From the NCBI GenBank assembly GCA_903907855.1, contig CAIVPT010000178.1, positions 1 to 45,537 on the forward strand: a DNA stretch of 45,537 nt, given 5' to 3'. How positions within the stretch are numbered: the first letter of the stretch is position 1; every line of letters starts with the position of its first letter. Shown piece by piece: positions 20,987-30,392 of the stretch. The notes under the pieces are model-generated. The model saw nothing but the letters and a program-made list of their open reading frames with translations, searched no databases and was not told where the DNA came from. A program made the translations under genes and the position numbers. Origin of the DNA: an uncultured Synechococcaceae cyanobacterium. Its GTDB lineage: Bacteria > Cyanobacteriota > Cyanobacteriia > PCC-6307 > Cyanobiaceae.

Positions 20987-22546
20987 TCAGGAGGGAAGCC
21001 GCAGGGGCCTGCCCCGAGCCTGCAGCAGCTGGCGGCAGGCCATCAGCGCCGAGAGGCTGACGCCGGCGGTGCCCTCCCCCGGATGGATCCCATCCCCGCA
21101 GAGCCACAGTCCGGCCAGGGGGGTGCGGCTCGCCAGCCCGAACGGACCGAAGCGGCTGGGATGCTGCCCCAGCCCCCCCACGAATCCCCAGGGCCGGCCG
21201 GTCCAGTGGGCGAATCCCCGCGGCGTGGCCAGCTCCCCATGGCGCCAGCCGTGGGCGGGCACTCCCAGCAGCCGCTCCAGCCCCCGCTGGATTCCCGCCA
21301 CCGCCTCCCGTTTGGCCTGGGCATAGGCGGCGGGGTCGAGGGCGAACCAGGGCCGGGCGGCCGTGAAGACACTGGCGATCACGGTGGCCTCCCCGGCCGG
21401 GGCCCGGCCGTCCCCCTCCCGACTCACCGACACGAACAGGGAGCCCGGCTCACTCCAGTCGAGCTGGAGATGGCCCGGGCAGCCGGCCGGCAGCCAGCGC
21501 CGCTCCACCACCCCGTAGAACACCAGCGCGCCGCTGGATTCGGGCAGGGTCTCCAGCCGTCTTCGGTAACCCTGGGGCAGGGCGTCGCCCAGCAGGTCGG
21601 GCAGGCCCTGGGGAGGAAGGCTGAGCACCACGTCGCGGGCCCTCCGTCGGAAACGGCTGCCGTCGGCGGCCGTGCCCTCCAGTTCCCAGTCCTCGCCCTT
21701 GTGGCGCGGGGGGGACAGGCGCTCGAGTCGGTGCCGCAGCAGCAGCTGGCCATCGGCCGCCGCCAGGGCCTGCTCCAGGGCGGTGCTGAGGGACTGCATC
21801 GAACCCTGCAGATGCCAGAGCCCCAGAGGCTCCTGCACCATCGCCAGCACCGTCGCCCCGTAGAGGGCCGCCGTGCGATCCGCCGGCTCCTGGGAATAGA
21901 GCCGCAGCTGCAGGTCGAGGAACCGCCGCAGGCGCTCCATGCCGCCGCAGCCGCTGAGCCACAGCAGGTCGGCGACCGTTGCCGTCGTCAGGGGTGCGCT
22001 CAGCCAGGTACCCGGGCCCACCGCCCCCAGCAGCTGGCCCAGGTCCCAGAAGGAGCGGGGCGGCAGCACTGGATCCCGTGCCGCAAAGCGCCAGTTGGCC
22101 TGGTGGATCGCATCGCACAGCCGCCAGAAGCGCTCACTGCCGGGGAACTGCCGCTGCCGCTCCTCTCGCCAGGCCGCCGGGTCCCGTCGGATGCGTACCG
22201 GCGGTAAGCCGTCCGCCAGGTCGACGACGCAACCCGGATCCAGGGGTTCAGCGATCGGGGCGGCGACCCCCAGATGCCGGAACAATCGCTCGTGGATGCC
22301 ACCAGCCTCGAGGCCGGCCACCTGGGTGGCGCCCACATCGAAGGTCCAGGGGCCCCGGCGGAAGGTGCCGGCGCAGCCACCACTTTGGTGGTGGGCCTCG
22401 AGCAGCGCCACCGCCAGCCCGGCCCGGGCCAGCAGCGCGGCGGCGGTCAACCCGGCGATGCCTGCCCCCACCACCAGCACATCGGATACCCCATCAGGGG
22501 CCCCATCGGGGCTGCCCGGGGAACTGGCGGCCGCGGCCTCACGCAT
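20987..22546 (-). CDS. FAD-dependent carotenoid desaturase/isomerase family (CrtD-like C-3',4' desaturase)
   Basis: VLVVGAGIAGLTAAALLARAGLAVALLEAHHQSGGCAGTF; C-terminal GLWLCGDGIHPGEGTAGVSLSALMA. Confidence 0.8.
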   Translation of the reverse strand: MREAAAASSPGSPDGAPDGVSDVLVVGAGIAGLTAAALLARAGLAVALLEAHHQSGGCAGTFRRGPWTFDVGATQVAGLEAGGIHERLFRHLGVAAPIAEPLDPGCVVDLADGLPPVRIRRDPAAWREERQRQFPGSERFWRLCDAIHQANWRFAARDPVLPPRSFWDLGQLLGAVGPGTWLSAPLTTATVADLLWLSGCGGMERLRRFLDLQLRLYSQEPADRTAALYGATVLAMVQEPLGLWHLQGSMQSLSTALEQALAAADGQLLLRHRLERLSPPRHKGEDWELEGTAADGSRFRRRARDVVLSLPPQGLPDLLGDALPQGYRRRLETLPESSGALVFYGVVERRWLPAGCPGHLQLDWSEPGSLFVSVSREGDGRAPAGEATVIASVFTAARPWFALDPAAYAQAKREAVAGIQRGLERLLGVPAHGWRHGELATPRGFAHWTGRPWGFVGGLGQHPSRFGPFGLASRTPLAGLWLCGDGIHPGEGTAGVSLSALMACRQLLQARGRPLRLPS

Positions 22547-22621
22547 GGCCGCATGCTGCCACCCGGCCCGGCCTTCCCGTGGCAGGGTGGAGGTCGCCCC
22601 GCCCTGTCCCCGTCCCGGTCG

Positions 22622-22846
22622 ATGACCACGACGACCCTGCTGGTGGCCGCCCTGGTGCTCCTGATCGTGTTGGGGGTGCTGCGCTGGATCGGCCAGGCGT
22701 TGGCCCTGGTGCTGCGGTTGGTGCTGCTGGCGGCCCTTGTGGCGCTGCTGGCGGTGTTCGCCTGGCGTGGGGGGCTGCTGCCCAGCGGAGGCCCGGGGGC
22801 GCCCTCCTCGCAGCCTGTGCCCGTTTCGCCCAGCGGGCCCCGCTGA
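22622..22846 (+). CDS. small hydrophobic membrane protein
   Basis: ATG ORF of 74 aa with two predicted TM stretches; stop overlaps the next gene's ATG by 1 nt. Confidence 0.5.
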   Translation: MTTTTLLVAALVLLIVLGVLRWIGQALALVLRLVLLAALVALLAVFAWRGGLLPSGGPGAPSSQPVPVSPSGPR

Positions 22847-23796
22847 TGGCCGCCTTCTCCTCGTCTGCCTGCGCCTCCGACCCCCTGGCCCCCTGGCTGG
22901 CCCGCCACCTCGACGTGCGCCTGGTGGCCCGCAGCCCCGTCGGGGGCGGCTGCATTCACAGCGCCTGGTCGCTCACCCTGGCGGATGGGGGCCGCCTGTT
23001 CGCCAAGAGCGGCCCCCTTGCCGCGCTGACCCTCCTGGAGGCGGAGGCCGACGGTCTGGTGGCGCTGGCGGCTGCCGCGGACCCGCAGCGCCTGGGGGTG
23101 CCCGTCCCGCTGGTACTGGGGCAGGTGGAGGAGCAGGCGGTGCTGGTGCTCCCCTGGCTGGATCTGGGCTCCTCAGGGGGGCAAGGGGATCCCTGGCGGG
23201 GCCTGGGCGCCTCCCTGGCCGCCCTGCACCGTCGCAGCCTGGAGGGGCCGCTGGTGGCCGGGGATCGGGGCGGGTTGGCCTTTGGCTGGGGGCGCGACAA
23301 CCACATCGGATCGACACCCCAAGCCAACGGTTGGCTGGAGGATTGGGGGCGTTTTTTCGTGGAACGCCGCCTTGCCCCCCAGGTGGATCGCTTCGTGCGC
23401 CGCGAAGGCCCCCTGCCAGGGGCCTCTGCCCTGCTGGAGCGAGTGCCGCAGTGGCTGGCTGCCCACAGCCCGGAACCCTGCCTGGTGCATGGGGACCTGT
23501 GGAGCGGCAACGCCGGACATCTCGGGGACGGCCGGGGGGCGCTCTTCGACCCCTCGGTGCACCGCGCTGATCGGGAGGTGGACCTGGCGATGGCCCGCCT
23601 CTTCGGTGGGTTTCCCCACGCCTTCTTCGCAGGATATGAAACGGCGTGGCCCTTGCCGGCGGGCCACGAGCACCGCCGGGATCTCTACAACCTCTATCAC
23701 CTGCTCAACCACGCCAATCTGTTTGGCGGCTCCTACGGGGAGCAGAGCCGGCGCCTGATCGGAGGGTTGCTGCAGCGGGACGGAGGTGGTGGCTGA
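22846..23796 (+). CDS. fructosamine/ketosamine-3-kinase family protein
   Basis: LVHGDLWSGNAGHLGDGRGALFDPSVHRADREVDLAMARLFGGFP kinase motif. Confidence 0.88.
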   Translation: MAAFSSSACASDPLAPWLARHLDVRLVARSPVGGGCIHSAWSLTLADGGRLFAKSGPLAALTLLEAEADGLVALAAAADPQRLGVPVPLVLGQVEEQAVLVLPWLDLGSSGGQGDPWRGLGASLAALHRRSLEGPLVAGDRGGLAFGWGRDNHIGSTPQANGWLEDWGRFFVERRLAPQVDRFVRREGPLPGASALLERVPQWLAAHSPEPCLVHGDLWSGNAGHLGDGRGALFDPSVHRADREVDLAMARLFGGFPHAFFAGYETAWPLPAGHEHRRDLYNLYHLLNHANLFGGSYGEQSRRLIGGLLQRDGGGG

Positions 23797-23803
23797 GCGG
23801 GCC

Positions 23804-24202
23804 TCAGCCCAGGTACTCGCGCTTCACGCTCTGCACACGATCGAGCACCGCATTGCGCTTCTCGCTGGTGGTGAGGTTGTCCCAGCTCCACTTGCCCACC
23901 ACGACCAGGCCGAGCAGCTCGAGGAGGCCCGGGACGATCGGCAGGAGGTTGATGGTGTCGAGCACCCCTTTGATCAGGATCTGGGCGACGATCACGGCCA
24001 CGAAGATGCCGGCGATCTTGCCGATTTTGCCCATTTCGGACCAATCGAGCTTGCCGAGGGTTTCGTTCAGCTTGCCCACCACGTCCTGGTAGCGCTCACT
24101 GAAATCGAAACCGTGGTCGGTGCCCTCGCCCGTTGCGGTCGCAGGGGAGGTCAGGTCGGTGTCTGGGCTCGTCTCCGGGGGGGCGCTGGGGGTTTCGCTC
24201 AT
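23804..24202 (-). CDS. CAAD-domain thylakoid membrane protein (CURT1-like)
   Basis: Start trimmed to MSETPSAPP; two TM helices in the conserved ILIKGVLDTINLLPIVPGLLELLGLVVVGKWSWDNL. Confidence 0.85.
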   Translation of the reverse strand: MSETPSAPPETSPDTDLTSPATATGEGTDHGFDFSERYQDVVGKLNETLGKLDWSEMGKIGKIAGIFVAVIVAQILIKGVLDTINLLPIVPGLLELLGLVVVGKWSWDNLTTSEKRNAVLDRVQSVKREYLG

Positions 24203-24220
24203 GGGAGGGGCGAGCCGTGA

Positions 24221-24757
24221 ATGGACCGGCCTAAGGTACCCCTCGTGCTCCCGATCACGCCAGCCGGTCTTGAGATCCATCGGCAGGCCCTGACGGTTCT
24301 GCGCCGGGTCCTCGCCGCCGCAGAGCCCCACGAGGGGTGCGCCCTTCTTCTGGGCCGTCGCCTGAGCGTCCCGGCAGCGGCCGGAGGCCCGGGGGGGCGT
24401 GTTTGGCGTGTGGAGCGGGTCTGGCCTGCCCTCAACACCTGGGAGCCCTTCGGGGAGCGCCGGCACCGCTTCCAGCTCGATCCCCGTGAGCAGCTGCTCG
24501 CACAGCGCTGGACCCGGGAGCGGGGTCTGGAGGTGCTGGGCGCGGCCCACAGCCACCCCGATGGCGTGCCGGTTCCCTCCGCCACCGATCTGACCCTCAC
24601 CGCCGGGCCCACGCTGATGGTGATTCTTGCCCCCCCTTCCGGGGGCGGCGCCCTGGTGGAGGGGGCCCTGGGCTGCTGGTGGCTCGACGGGGCTCCCGAG
24701 GATCCGGGGCAGGATCCGCTGCCACCGCACCCCCTGGTGTGGAGAATGGTGGATTGA
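24221..24757 (+). CDS. M67 family JAMM/Mov34 metallopeptidase
   Basis: JAMM motif: E in PHEGCALLLG and HSHPDGVPVPSATD. Confidence 0.88.
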   Translation: MDRPKVPLVLPITPAGLEIHRQALTVLRRVLAAAEPHEGCALLLGRRLSVPAAAGGPGGRVWRVERVWPALNTWEPFGERRHRFQLDPREQLLAQRWTRERGLEVLGAAHSHPDGVPVPSATDLTLTAGPTLMVILAPPSGGGALVEGALGCWWLDGAPEDPGQDPLPPHPLVWRMVD

Positions 24758-24775
24758 GACTGTGAACCGGGACCG

Positions 24776-25948
24776 ATGCTTCCTCCCGATACCACCGGCG
24801 TACAGCTCACCCCCGACGAGGTGGCGCGGTTTTCGCGGCACCTGATCCTGCCGGAGGTGGGCATGGAGGGGCAGAAGCGCCTCAAGGCCGCCTCGGTGCT
24901 CTGTGTGGGCACCGGCGGCCTTGGCTCGCCGCTGCTCCTGTACCTCGCCGCCGCCGGCGTGGGCCGCCTCGGCATCGTCGACTTCGACGTGGTGGACCAC
25001 AGCAACCTCCAGCGCCAGGTGATCCACGGCACAAGCTGGGTGGGCAAGCCGAAGATCGAATCAGCCAAGCACCGCATCCATGAGATCAACCCCCACTGCC
25101 AGGTGGATCTCTACGAGACGGCGCTCACCAGCGAGAACGCGCTGGAGATCATCGGCGGCTACGACCTCGTCTGCGACGGAACAGACAATTTCCCCACCCG
25201 CTATCTGGTCAACGACGCCTGCGTTCTGCTGGGCAAGCCGAATGTCTACGGCTCGATCTTCCGCTTCGAGGGCCAGGCCACGGTGTTCAACCTCGACGCC
25301 AACAGCCCCAACTACCGCGACCTCTTCCCCGAGCCGCCGCCGCCGGGCATGGTTCCCTCCTGTGCGGAAGGGGGCGTGGTGGGGGTGCTGCCCGGGATCA
25401 TCGGCGTGATCCAGGCCACCGAGGCGGTGAAGATCATCACCGGAATCGGCACCACTCTCAGCGGCCGATTGCTGCTGTTTGATGCCCTGAAGATGAGCTT
25501 CCGCGAGCTCAAGTTGCGCCCCAACCCGGAGCGCCCGGTGATCGATCGCCTGATCGACTACCAGGAGTTCTGTGGTGTGGGTGGCACCGCCCCCGGCCAG
25601 GAAGAGGCCGGCAGCGTTCCCACGATCACCGTCGCTGAGCTCAAGACCCTGATCGACGGCCAGGTGGAGGATCTGCTGTTGCTTGATGTGCGCAATCCCC
25701 AGGAGGCGGAGATCGCCGTGATCCCAGGCGCCGTGCTGGTGCCCCTCGACCGGATCGAAAGCGGCGAAGCGATCGAGGACGTGCGCCGTCTGGCCGCGGG
25801 CAAGAAGCTTTACGTGCACTGCAAGCTGGGCGGGCGCTCCGCCAAGGCCCTCATCGCCCTGGGGCGCCATGGCATCGAGGGGGTGAACGTGGCCGGCGGC
25901 ATCAACGCCTGGAGTGAGGAGATCGACCCCTCGGTGCCCCGCTATTAG
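24776..25948 (+). CDS. moeB: ThiF/MoeB-type adenylyltransferase with C-terminal rhodanese domain
   Basis: GTGGLGSPLLLYLAAAGVGRLGIVDFDVVDHSNLQRQ; VPSCAEGGVVGVLPGIIG; rhodanese loop CKLGGRS. Confidence 0.92.
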   Translation: MLPPDTTGVQLTPDEVARFSRHLILPEVGMEGQKRLKAASVLCVGTGGLGSPLLLYLAAAGVGRLGIVDFDVVDHSNLQRQVIHGTSWVGKPKIESAKHRIHEINPHCQVDLYETALTSENALEIIGGYDLVCDGTDNFPTRYLVNDACVLLGKPNVYGSIFRFEGQATVFNLDANSPNYRDLFPEPPPPGMVPSCAEGGVVGVLPGIIGVIQATEAVKIITGIGTTLSGRLLLFDALKMSFRELKLRPNPERPVIDRLIDYQEFCGVGGTAPGQEEAGSVPTITVAELKTLIDGQVEDLLLLDVRNPQEAEIAVIPGAVLVPLDRIESGEAIEDVRRLAAGKKLYVHCKLGGRSAKALIALGRHGIEGVNVAGGINAWSEEIDPSVPRY

Positions 25949-25961
25949 GACCAATAAAGGG

Positions 25962-25976
25962 GTGCCCACCGGGCAC
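25962..25976 (+). terminator. possible weak hairpin downstream of moeB
   Basis: GTGCCC-ACC-GGGCAC inverted repeat shortly after the moeB stop; no T tract follows. Confidence 0.3.
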
Positions 25977-26078
25977 ATGTCGGTCACGTTTGTGAATGTA
26001 TGGAGAATGCGTTGCTCAGCAGTCGCAAAAACAACGACCAAGAGTGAGTTATGGATTTCTCCCTGATGTAAGCTGTTA

Positions 26079-27113
26079 TCAGGTTGAGCGTGGTAGTCCC
26101 CTGGATTTTTGATACATACTCAGGATTTTTTTCCTCAGTCGCTGGGCAACGGGCTGGCTAGGAGCCAGGGTGTAAAGACTGTTCTGTGGAAGAGGGCTCA
26201 GATACGAGGCGCAAATGCTGAACGAGGAGCTGATTGGGTAGAGCAGCGCCTGGCAGGAAGAGAGTAAGAGCATGTCCAATAGGGCGTCCCGCGTTTGCTC
26301 GCTCCTGGGCTGGCCAAAGTCAGTGAGGTGCAGTGGGGATTCGTCGGGGCTGAAGGGTTTGTGTCGAATGACAGTGTCTGGGTAGACGCGCAAAAACCAA
26401 TCCTGGGTGGGGGCGTGATCCGTGGCAAGAAAGATGCCTGAGCAGCCATGAATATCCAGGATTCTATCAACCTTCTTGCGAATCGTTTCGGGGGAGGCGA
26501 GCATCTTTTGTACCGCCTCTTCTTTGGCGGCACGTATGTGCACACCGAGCATCGATGGTTTGAAGTGCTGTTGGCAAAAGTCCGTGCACTGCTCGCGAAT
26601 GGCTTGTGTCGGGCGTAAATAGCGCTTAGTGCAGGTCTGAATCTGGGAAAGATTGTAGTCTGCTATTTCGTCAAAGTCCCACATTACGCAGACTGTTTCG
26701 CTGGCCAGATGCTGTCGGTTGAAGGAGAGTTTTTGGCGCGCAACTTCCCTGTCCCATTCGGCGATTCTCAGCTCTCCCCACATCTGAACCATGGTTTTGT
26801 CTAGGTTGCCGCGCCAAATTTCGGGCGTCACCGATGGGCACCCATACCAGTCTTCAGGGCGGGAGCTTGGCAGGCCATCCAAAAGCTCAAAGAAATGGGG
26901 AAAAGTGTTCTCCCCCTCTTCCCCAAAGCGTCCGTCTCGCCAGTCGATGATGACTCGCCTGTCCGTGCGGCCCGCGTAGAGGAGCGCAAGGATTACGGCG
27001 CGAAGAGAGTCTCCCAGTCCGGCTCCGGAGCTTTTGACCAGGACACAGCCTGAGCGAGTGGTTTCAGGCGAGTTGCCCTCGCGATCAAGAAGAGGCGCAA
27101 CGCTTGTGTTCAT
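26079..27113 (-). CDS. putative NodZ/GT23-like (fucosyltransferase-fold) glycosyltransferase
   Basis: GAGLGDSLRAVILALLYAGRTDRRVIIDWRD, MLGVHIRAAKE, FLATDHAPTQDWF, SSFSICASYLS resemble donor-binding blocks of NodZ/GT23 proteins. Confidence 0.55.
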   Translation of the reverse strand: MNTSVAPLLDREGNSPETTRSGCVLVKSSGAGLGDSLRAVILALLYAGRTDRRVIIDWRDGRFGEEGENTFPHFFELLDGLPSSRPEDWYGCPSVTPEIWRGNLDKTMVQMWGELRIAEWDREVARQKLSFNRQHLASETVCVMWDFDEIADYNLSQIQTCTKRYLRPTQAIREQCTDFCQQHFKPSMLGVHIRAAKEEAVQKMLASPETIRKKVDRILDIHGCSGIFLATDHAPTQDWFLRVYPDTVIRHKPFSPDESPLHLTDFGQPRSEQTRDALLDMLLLSSCQALLYPISSSFSICASYLSPLPQNSLYTLAPSQPVAQRLRKKILSMYQKSRGLPRST

Positions 27114-27285
27114 GTAGGAAAAACGGTATGTAGCAGGGGCCCATTCCTGCTTTGTTGAGGGGCAGGGGCCGCCTCAACGGGAGGAGAGGGTAAATCCTGA
27201 CAGCATGGCATTTCTGTACATGCCCGAGCCACTGGGGTCGTGGAAAGGCCTCGATCAACCCGCAGCCTGGTCGTTCGGGAGGCCC

Positions 27286-28638
27286 CTAGACAGCGGTGTC
27301 GGTGGCGGCGGGTTCGGTGGGGATCACCAGGCGCAGCAGCACCGGCGCCAGGAAGGTGGTGCCGATCACCATCACCAGGATGGCCGCCTCCAGTGACGGG
27401 TTAAGGATCCCGGCCTGGCTGCCGAGGCCCAGGAAGATCAGGCCCACTTCGCCCCGGGGCATCATGCCGAGCCCCACCACCAGCCGGTTGGTGGGTGCCT
27501 GGCTCAGATAGCTCCAACCGGCCGCCACCTTGCCGGCGATGGCCACCACCAGCAAGAAGGCGGCCACAATCAGCCCTTCGCGGTTGGCCGGATCGAACGG
27601 GTTGAGCACCGACAGGTCCATGGTCGTGCCGATCAACACGAAAAACACAGTGGCGAACAGGGCCACCAAAGGCTTCACGGCCGCATCAATGTCGTGGGTG
27701 TGCTTGGAGGCACTGAGGATCAGGCCCGCCGCGAAGGCCCCCAGGGCCGCCTCCAGGCCGATGGCCTGGGCGGCGAAGCAGCAGACGGTGAGCACCAAAA
27801 AGCTGGCTACGGCCACATCCCCCGGAGCCTTCAGGCGGTCGACCACCCAGTCGAAGGCCGGTGCGGCCCTGCGGCTGAGCACCAGGGCCACCGCCACGAA
27901 GACCACAGCCGCCAGGCCCAGCCGGATCAGGGGCCCCAGGCTGAAGGCGCCGCCGCCGGCGATTGCCACCACCACCGCCAGGATCACAATGCCAAGGATG
28001 TCATCGAGCACGGCGGCACCGATCACGATCTGGCCCTCACGGCGCTTCAACCAGCGCAGGTCGCTGAACACGCTGGCGGTGATGCCGATCGAGGTGGCGG
28101 TCATCGCCGCTCCGGCGAACACCGCCGGGATCAGGGGCACGTGGAAAAAGTAGTAAAGGCCAGCAGTGCCGGCGGCAAAGGGCAGCACCACCCCGGCCAG
28201 CGCCACCGTGCTGGCTTGCACCCCCACCGCCACCAACTCATCGAGCTCGCTCTCCAGGCCGGTGAGGAAGAGCAGGGCGAACAGGCCGAGCTGCGAGACC
28301 GACTGGAGGCTGGGGAAGGTTTCGTCGTAGACGTGCTTCACCGCTTCGGGCGTGATTTCGGCCAGGGAGCCCACCAGGGCCGTCACTCCGGCGCTGAGCT
28401 CGGCTCCGGTCTGGGGGGGCACGATCAGGTGCAGACCCGAGACACCGATCAACACCCCCGCCACCAGCTCTCCGAGAATTGTGGGCAGCTCCAGCCGCAC
28501 CAGCAGTTCGGCGATGGCGCGGGCGACCAGGAAGATCACCACGAAGCGGCCAACCTGCAGAAGGGTTTCGGCCACCTCGAGCTGGTGGGGGCTGATCTCC
28601 AGCAAAAACGGGGGCAGGGGGGGCATCGCGGGCCTCAT
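27286..28638 (-). CDS. cation:proton antiporter (CPA2/KefB-NapA type)
   Basis: Multi-[56 protein letters not shown]; start trimmed to MRPAMPPL. Confidence 0.9.
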   Translation of the reverse strand: MRPAMPPLPPFLLEISPHQLEVAETLLQVGRFVVIFLVARAIAELLVRLELPTILGELVAGVLIGVSGLHLIVPPQTGAELSAGVTALVGSLAEITPEAVKHVYDETFPSLQSVSQLGLFALLFLTGLESELDELVAVGVQASTVALAGVVLPFAAGTAGLYYFFHVPLIPAVFAGAAMTATSIGITASVFSDLRWLKRREGQIVIGAAVLDDILGIVILAVVVAIAGGGAFSLGPLIRLGLAAVVFVAVALVLSRRAAPAFDWVVDRLKAPGDVAVASFLVLTVCCFAAQAIGLEAALGAFAAGLILSASKHTHDIDAAVKPLVALFATVFFVLIGTTMDLSVLNPFDPANREGLIVAAFLLVVAIAGKVAAGWSYLSQAPTNRLVVGLGMMPRGEVGLIFLGLGSQAGILNPSLEAAILVMVIGTTFLAPVLLRLVIPTEPAATDTAV

Positions 28639-28891
28639 GGGGTTACGGGGTTCTAGGCATCCCTTGATTGGATTGGGGCGGTGGATTGGTGGGGCCCTGC
28701 GTTCCGGAGGAGATTGCCGATACCTCACCCAACCGCACCGGACACTGCCTATGGTTCTGCGCCAACCCCAGGCTGTAGCGATCCGTACCCCATCACCCCT
28801 GGGAGGTAGGCCGCTGACGAGAAGTTCGCTCGCAAGGGCGGTTGATTGCCCGGTTCACCATTCCACAGCCTGTGCCATTTGAGGAGTTGAA

Positions 28892-29890
28892 GTGTCTGAT
28901 TTTGTTTCCCTGTTTGTCGAACAGCTTCAGTCGCCAACGTTGGGTTTTCTGATCGGGGGCATCGTTGTTGCCGCGTTGGGCAGCCAGCTGGCGATTCCAG
29001 ATTCGATCTATAAATTCATCAGTTTCTTTTTGCTGATGAAGATTGGGTTAACCGGTGGCATCGCCATCCGCAATTCCAACCCCTCTGAAATCTTCCTTCC
29101 GGCAATTGCCGCGGTTCTCCTGGGTATCGTGATTGTTTTTATCAGTCGCTATACGCTCGGCAAGCTGCCAGGTATCACCGTGCCAGATGCTGTGGCAACG
29201 GGTGGTCTGTTCGGCGCCGTCAGTGGCTCCACCCTCGCGGCGGTGCTGCCCCAGTTGGATGCTGCCAAGGTGCCCTACGAAGCCTGGACGGCCGCTCTCT
29301 ATCCCTTCATGGACATCCCGGCTCTGGTCACGGCGATCGTGGTGGCCAGTGTGTATCTCAGCAAGCGGACAGGCAACGCCGCCGATAAAGTTGAGATCTG
29401 GCCGATCATCAAGGAGAGTCTGCAAAGTTCCGCCGTCACGGCCCTTTTGCTTGGCGTGGCCTTGGGCATACTCACCAGGCCTGAGCCGGTCTATGAGAGC
29501 TTCTTTAACCCCCTGTTCCGCGGCTTTCTTGCGGTCTTGATGATCATCATGGGGATGGAGGCCGCCCAGCGGATGAATGAGCTGCGCAAGGTTGCCCAGT
29601 GGTTCGCTATCTATGCGTTCATCGCGCCGATCCTGCATGGTTTTCTCGCCTTCGGTCTTGGCCTGATCATCCACAAGATCACTGGGTTCAGCATCGGTGG
29701 TGCTGTGGTTCTGGCCGTGATTGCGGCATCCAGCTCGGACATCTCCGGCCCGCCCACCCTGCGCGCTGGTATCCCTTCGGCGAATCCCTCGGCCTACATC
29801 GGTGCCTCCACGGCCATCGGCACGCCCGTTGCGATCGCCATCTGCATACCCCTGTTTATCGGCCTTGCTGAGATGATGCTGGGACGTTAA
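28892..29890 (+). CDS. sbtA: sodium-dependent bicarbonate transporter SbtA
   Basis: QLQSPTLGFLIGGIVVAALGSQL, KIGLTGGIAIRNSN, VPYEAWTAALYPFMDIPALVTAIVVASVYLSK; GTG start with GAGGAG RBS. Confidence 0.95.
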   Translation: MSDFVSLFVEQLQSPTLGFLIGGIVVAALGSQLAIPDSIYKFISFFLLMKIGLTGGIAIRNSNPSEIFLPAIAAVLLGIVIVFISRYTLGKLPGITVPDAVATGGLFGAVSGSTLAAVLPQLDAAKVPYEAWTAALYPFMDIPALVTAIVVASVYLSKRTGNAADKVEIWPIIKESLQSSAVTALLLGVALGILTRPEPVYESFFNPLFRGFLAVLMIIMGMEAAQRMNELRKVAQWFAIYAFIAPILHGFLAFGLGLIIHKITGFSIGGAVVLAVIAASSSDISGPPTLRAGIPSANPSAYIGASTAIGTPVAIAICIPLFIGLAEMMLGR

Positions 29891-29953
29891 TCTAGACCAA
29901 TTCTGGAAATTCCAGCCACCAATCAATTCCCATTCCACTTGGAGTAAAGAGCC

Positions 29954-30268
29954 ATGAGTCAACAGGTATGGAAGCTGGTGATCGTCGCTGAGGAGGTGCT
30001 CTCCAAAAAGCTCACCAAGCTCATCAAGGATGCCGGCGCCACTGGCTACACCGTCAATGCGGCCGGTGGTGAAGGTAGCCGCAATGTCCGCTCCACGGGA
30101 CAGCCCAGTGTTTCCCACACCCTCTCGAATGTGAAGATTGAGGTGCTCACTGGCACCCGTGAGCTTGCCGATAAGATCACCCGTGAGATCGAAGCCAAAT
30201 ACTACGCAGACTATTCCATTATCACCTACATCTATCAGGTGGAGGCACTGCGGGATCATAAGTTCTAG
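29954..30268 (+). CDS. sbtB: PII-like regulator SbtB
   Basis: [30 protein letters not shown]...[17 protein letters not shown] directly downstream of sbtA. Confidence 0.93.
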   Translation: MSQQVWKLVIVAEEVLSKKLTKLIKDAGATGYTVNAAGGEGSRNVRSTGQPSVSHTLSNVKIEVLTGTRELADKITREIEAKYYADYSIITYIYQVEALRDHKF

Positions 30269-30303
30269 CTTCGGCATCTGGTGCTGACTCCCCTCTGCAA
30301 GTT

Positions 30304-30340
30304 TCGACCGCGGGCTGTCTCGTCCAGCGGTCGATTTCTT
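30304..30340 (+). terminator. rho-independent terminator after sbtB
   Basis: TCGACCGC...GCGGTCGA 8-bp perfect stem followed by TTTCTT. Confidence 0.7.
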
Positions 30341-30392
30341 GTGATTGCTTGCCGCAAGATTCTGCCTGCCACTCCATTCTTTCGCCTGCATC

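Noticed and set aside
26066-27113. Mobile element in the low-GC segment
   Set aside because: No transposase, integrase, terminal repeats or target duplication were recognised; tRNAs are not adjacent.
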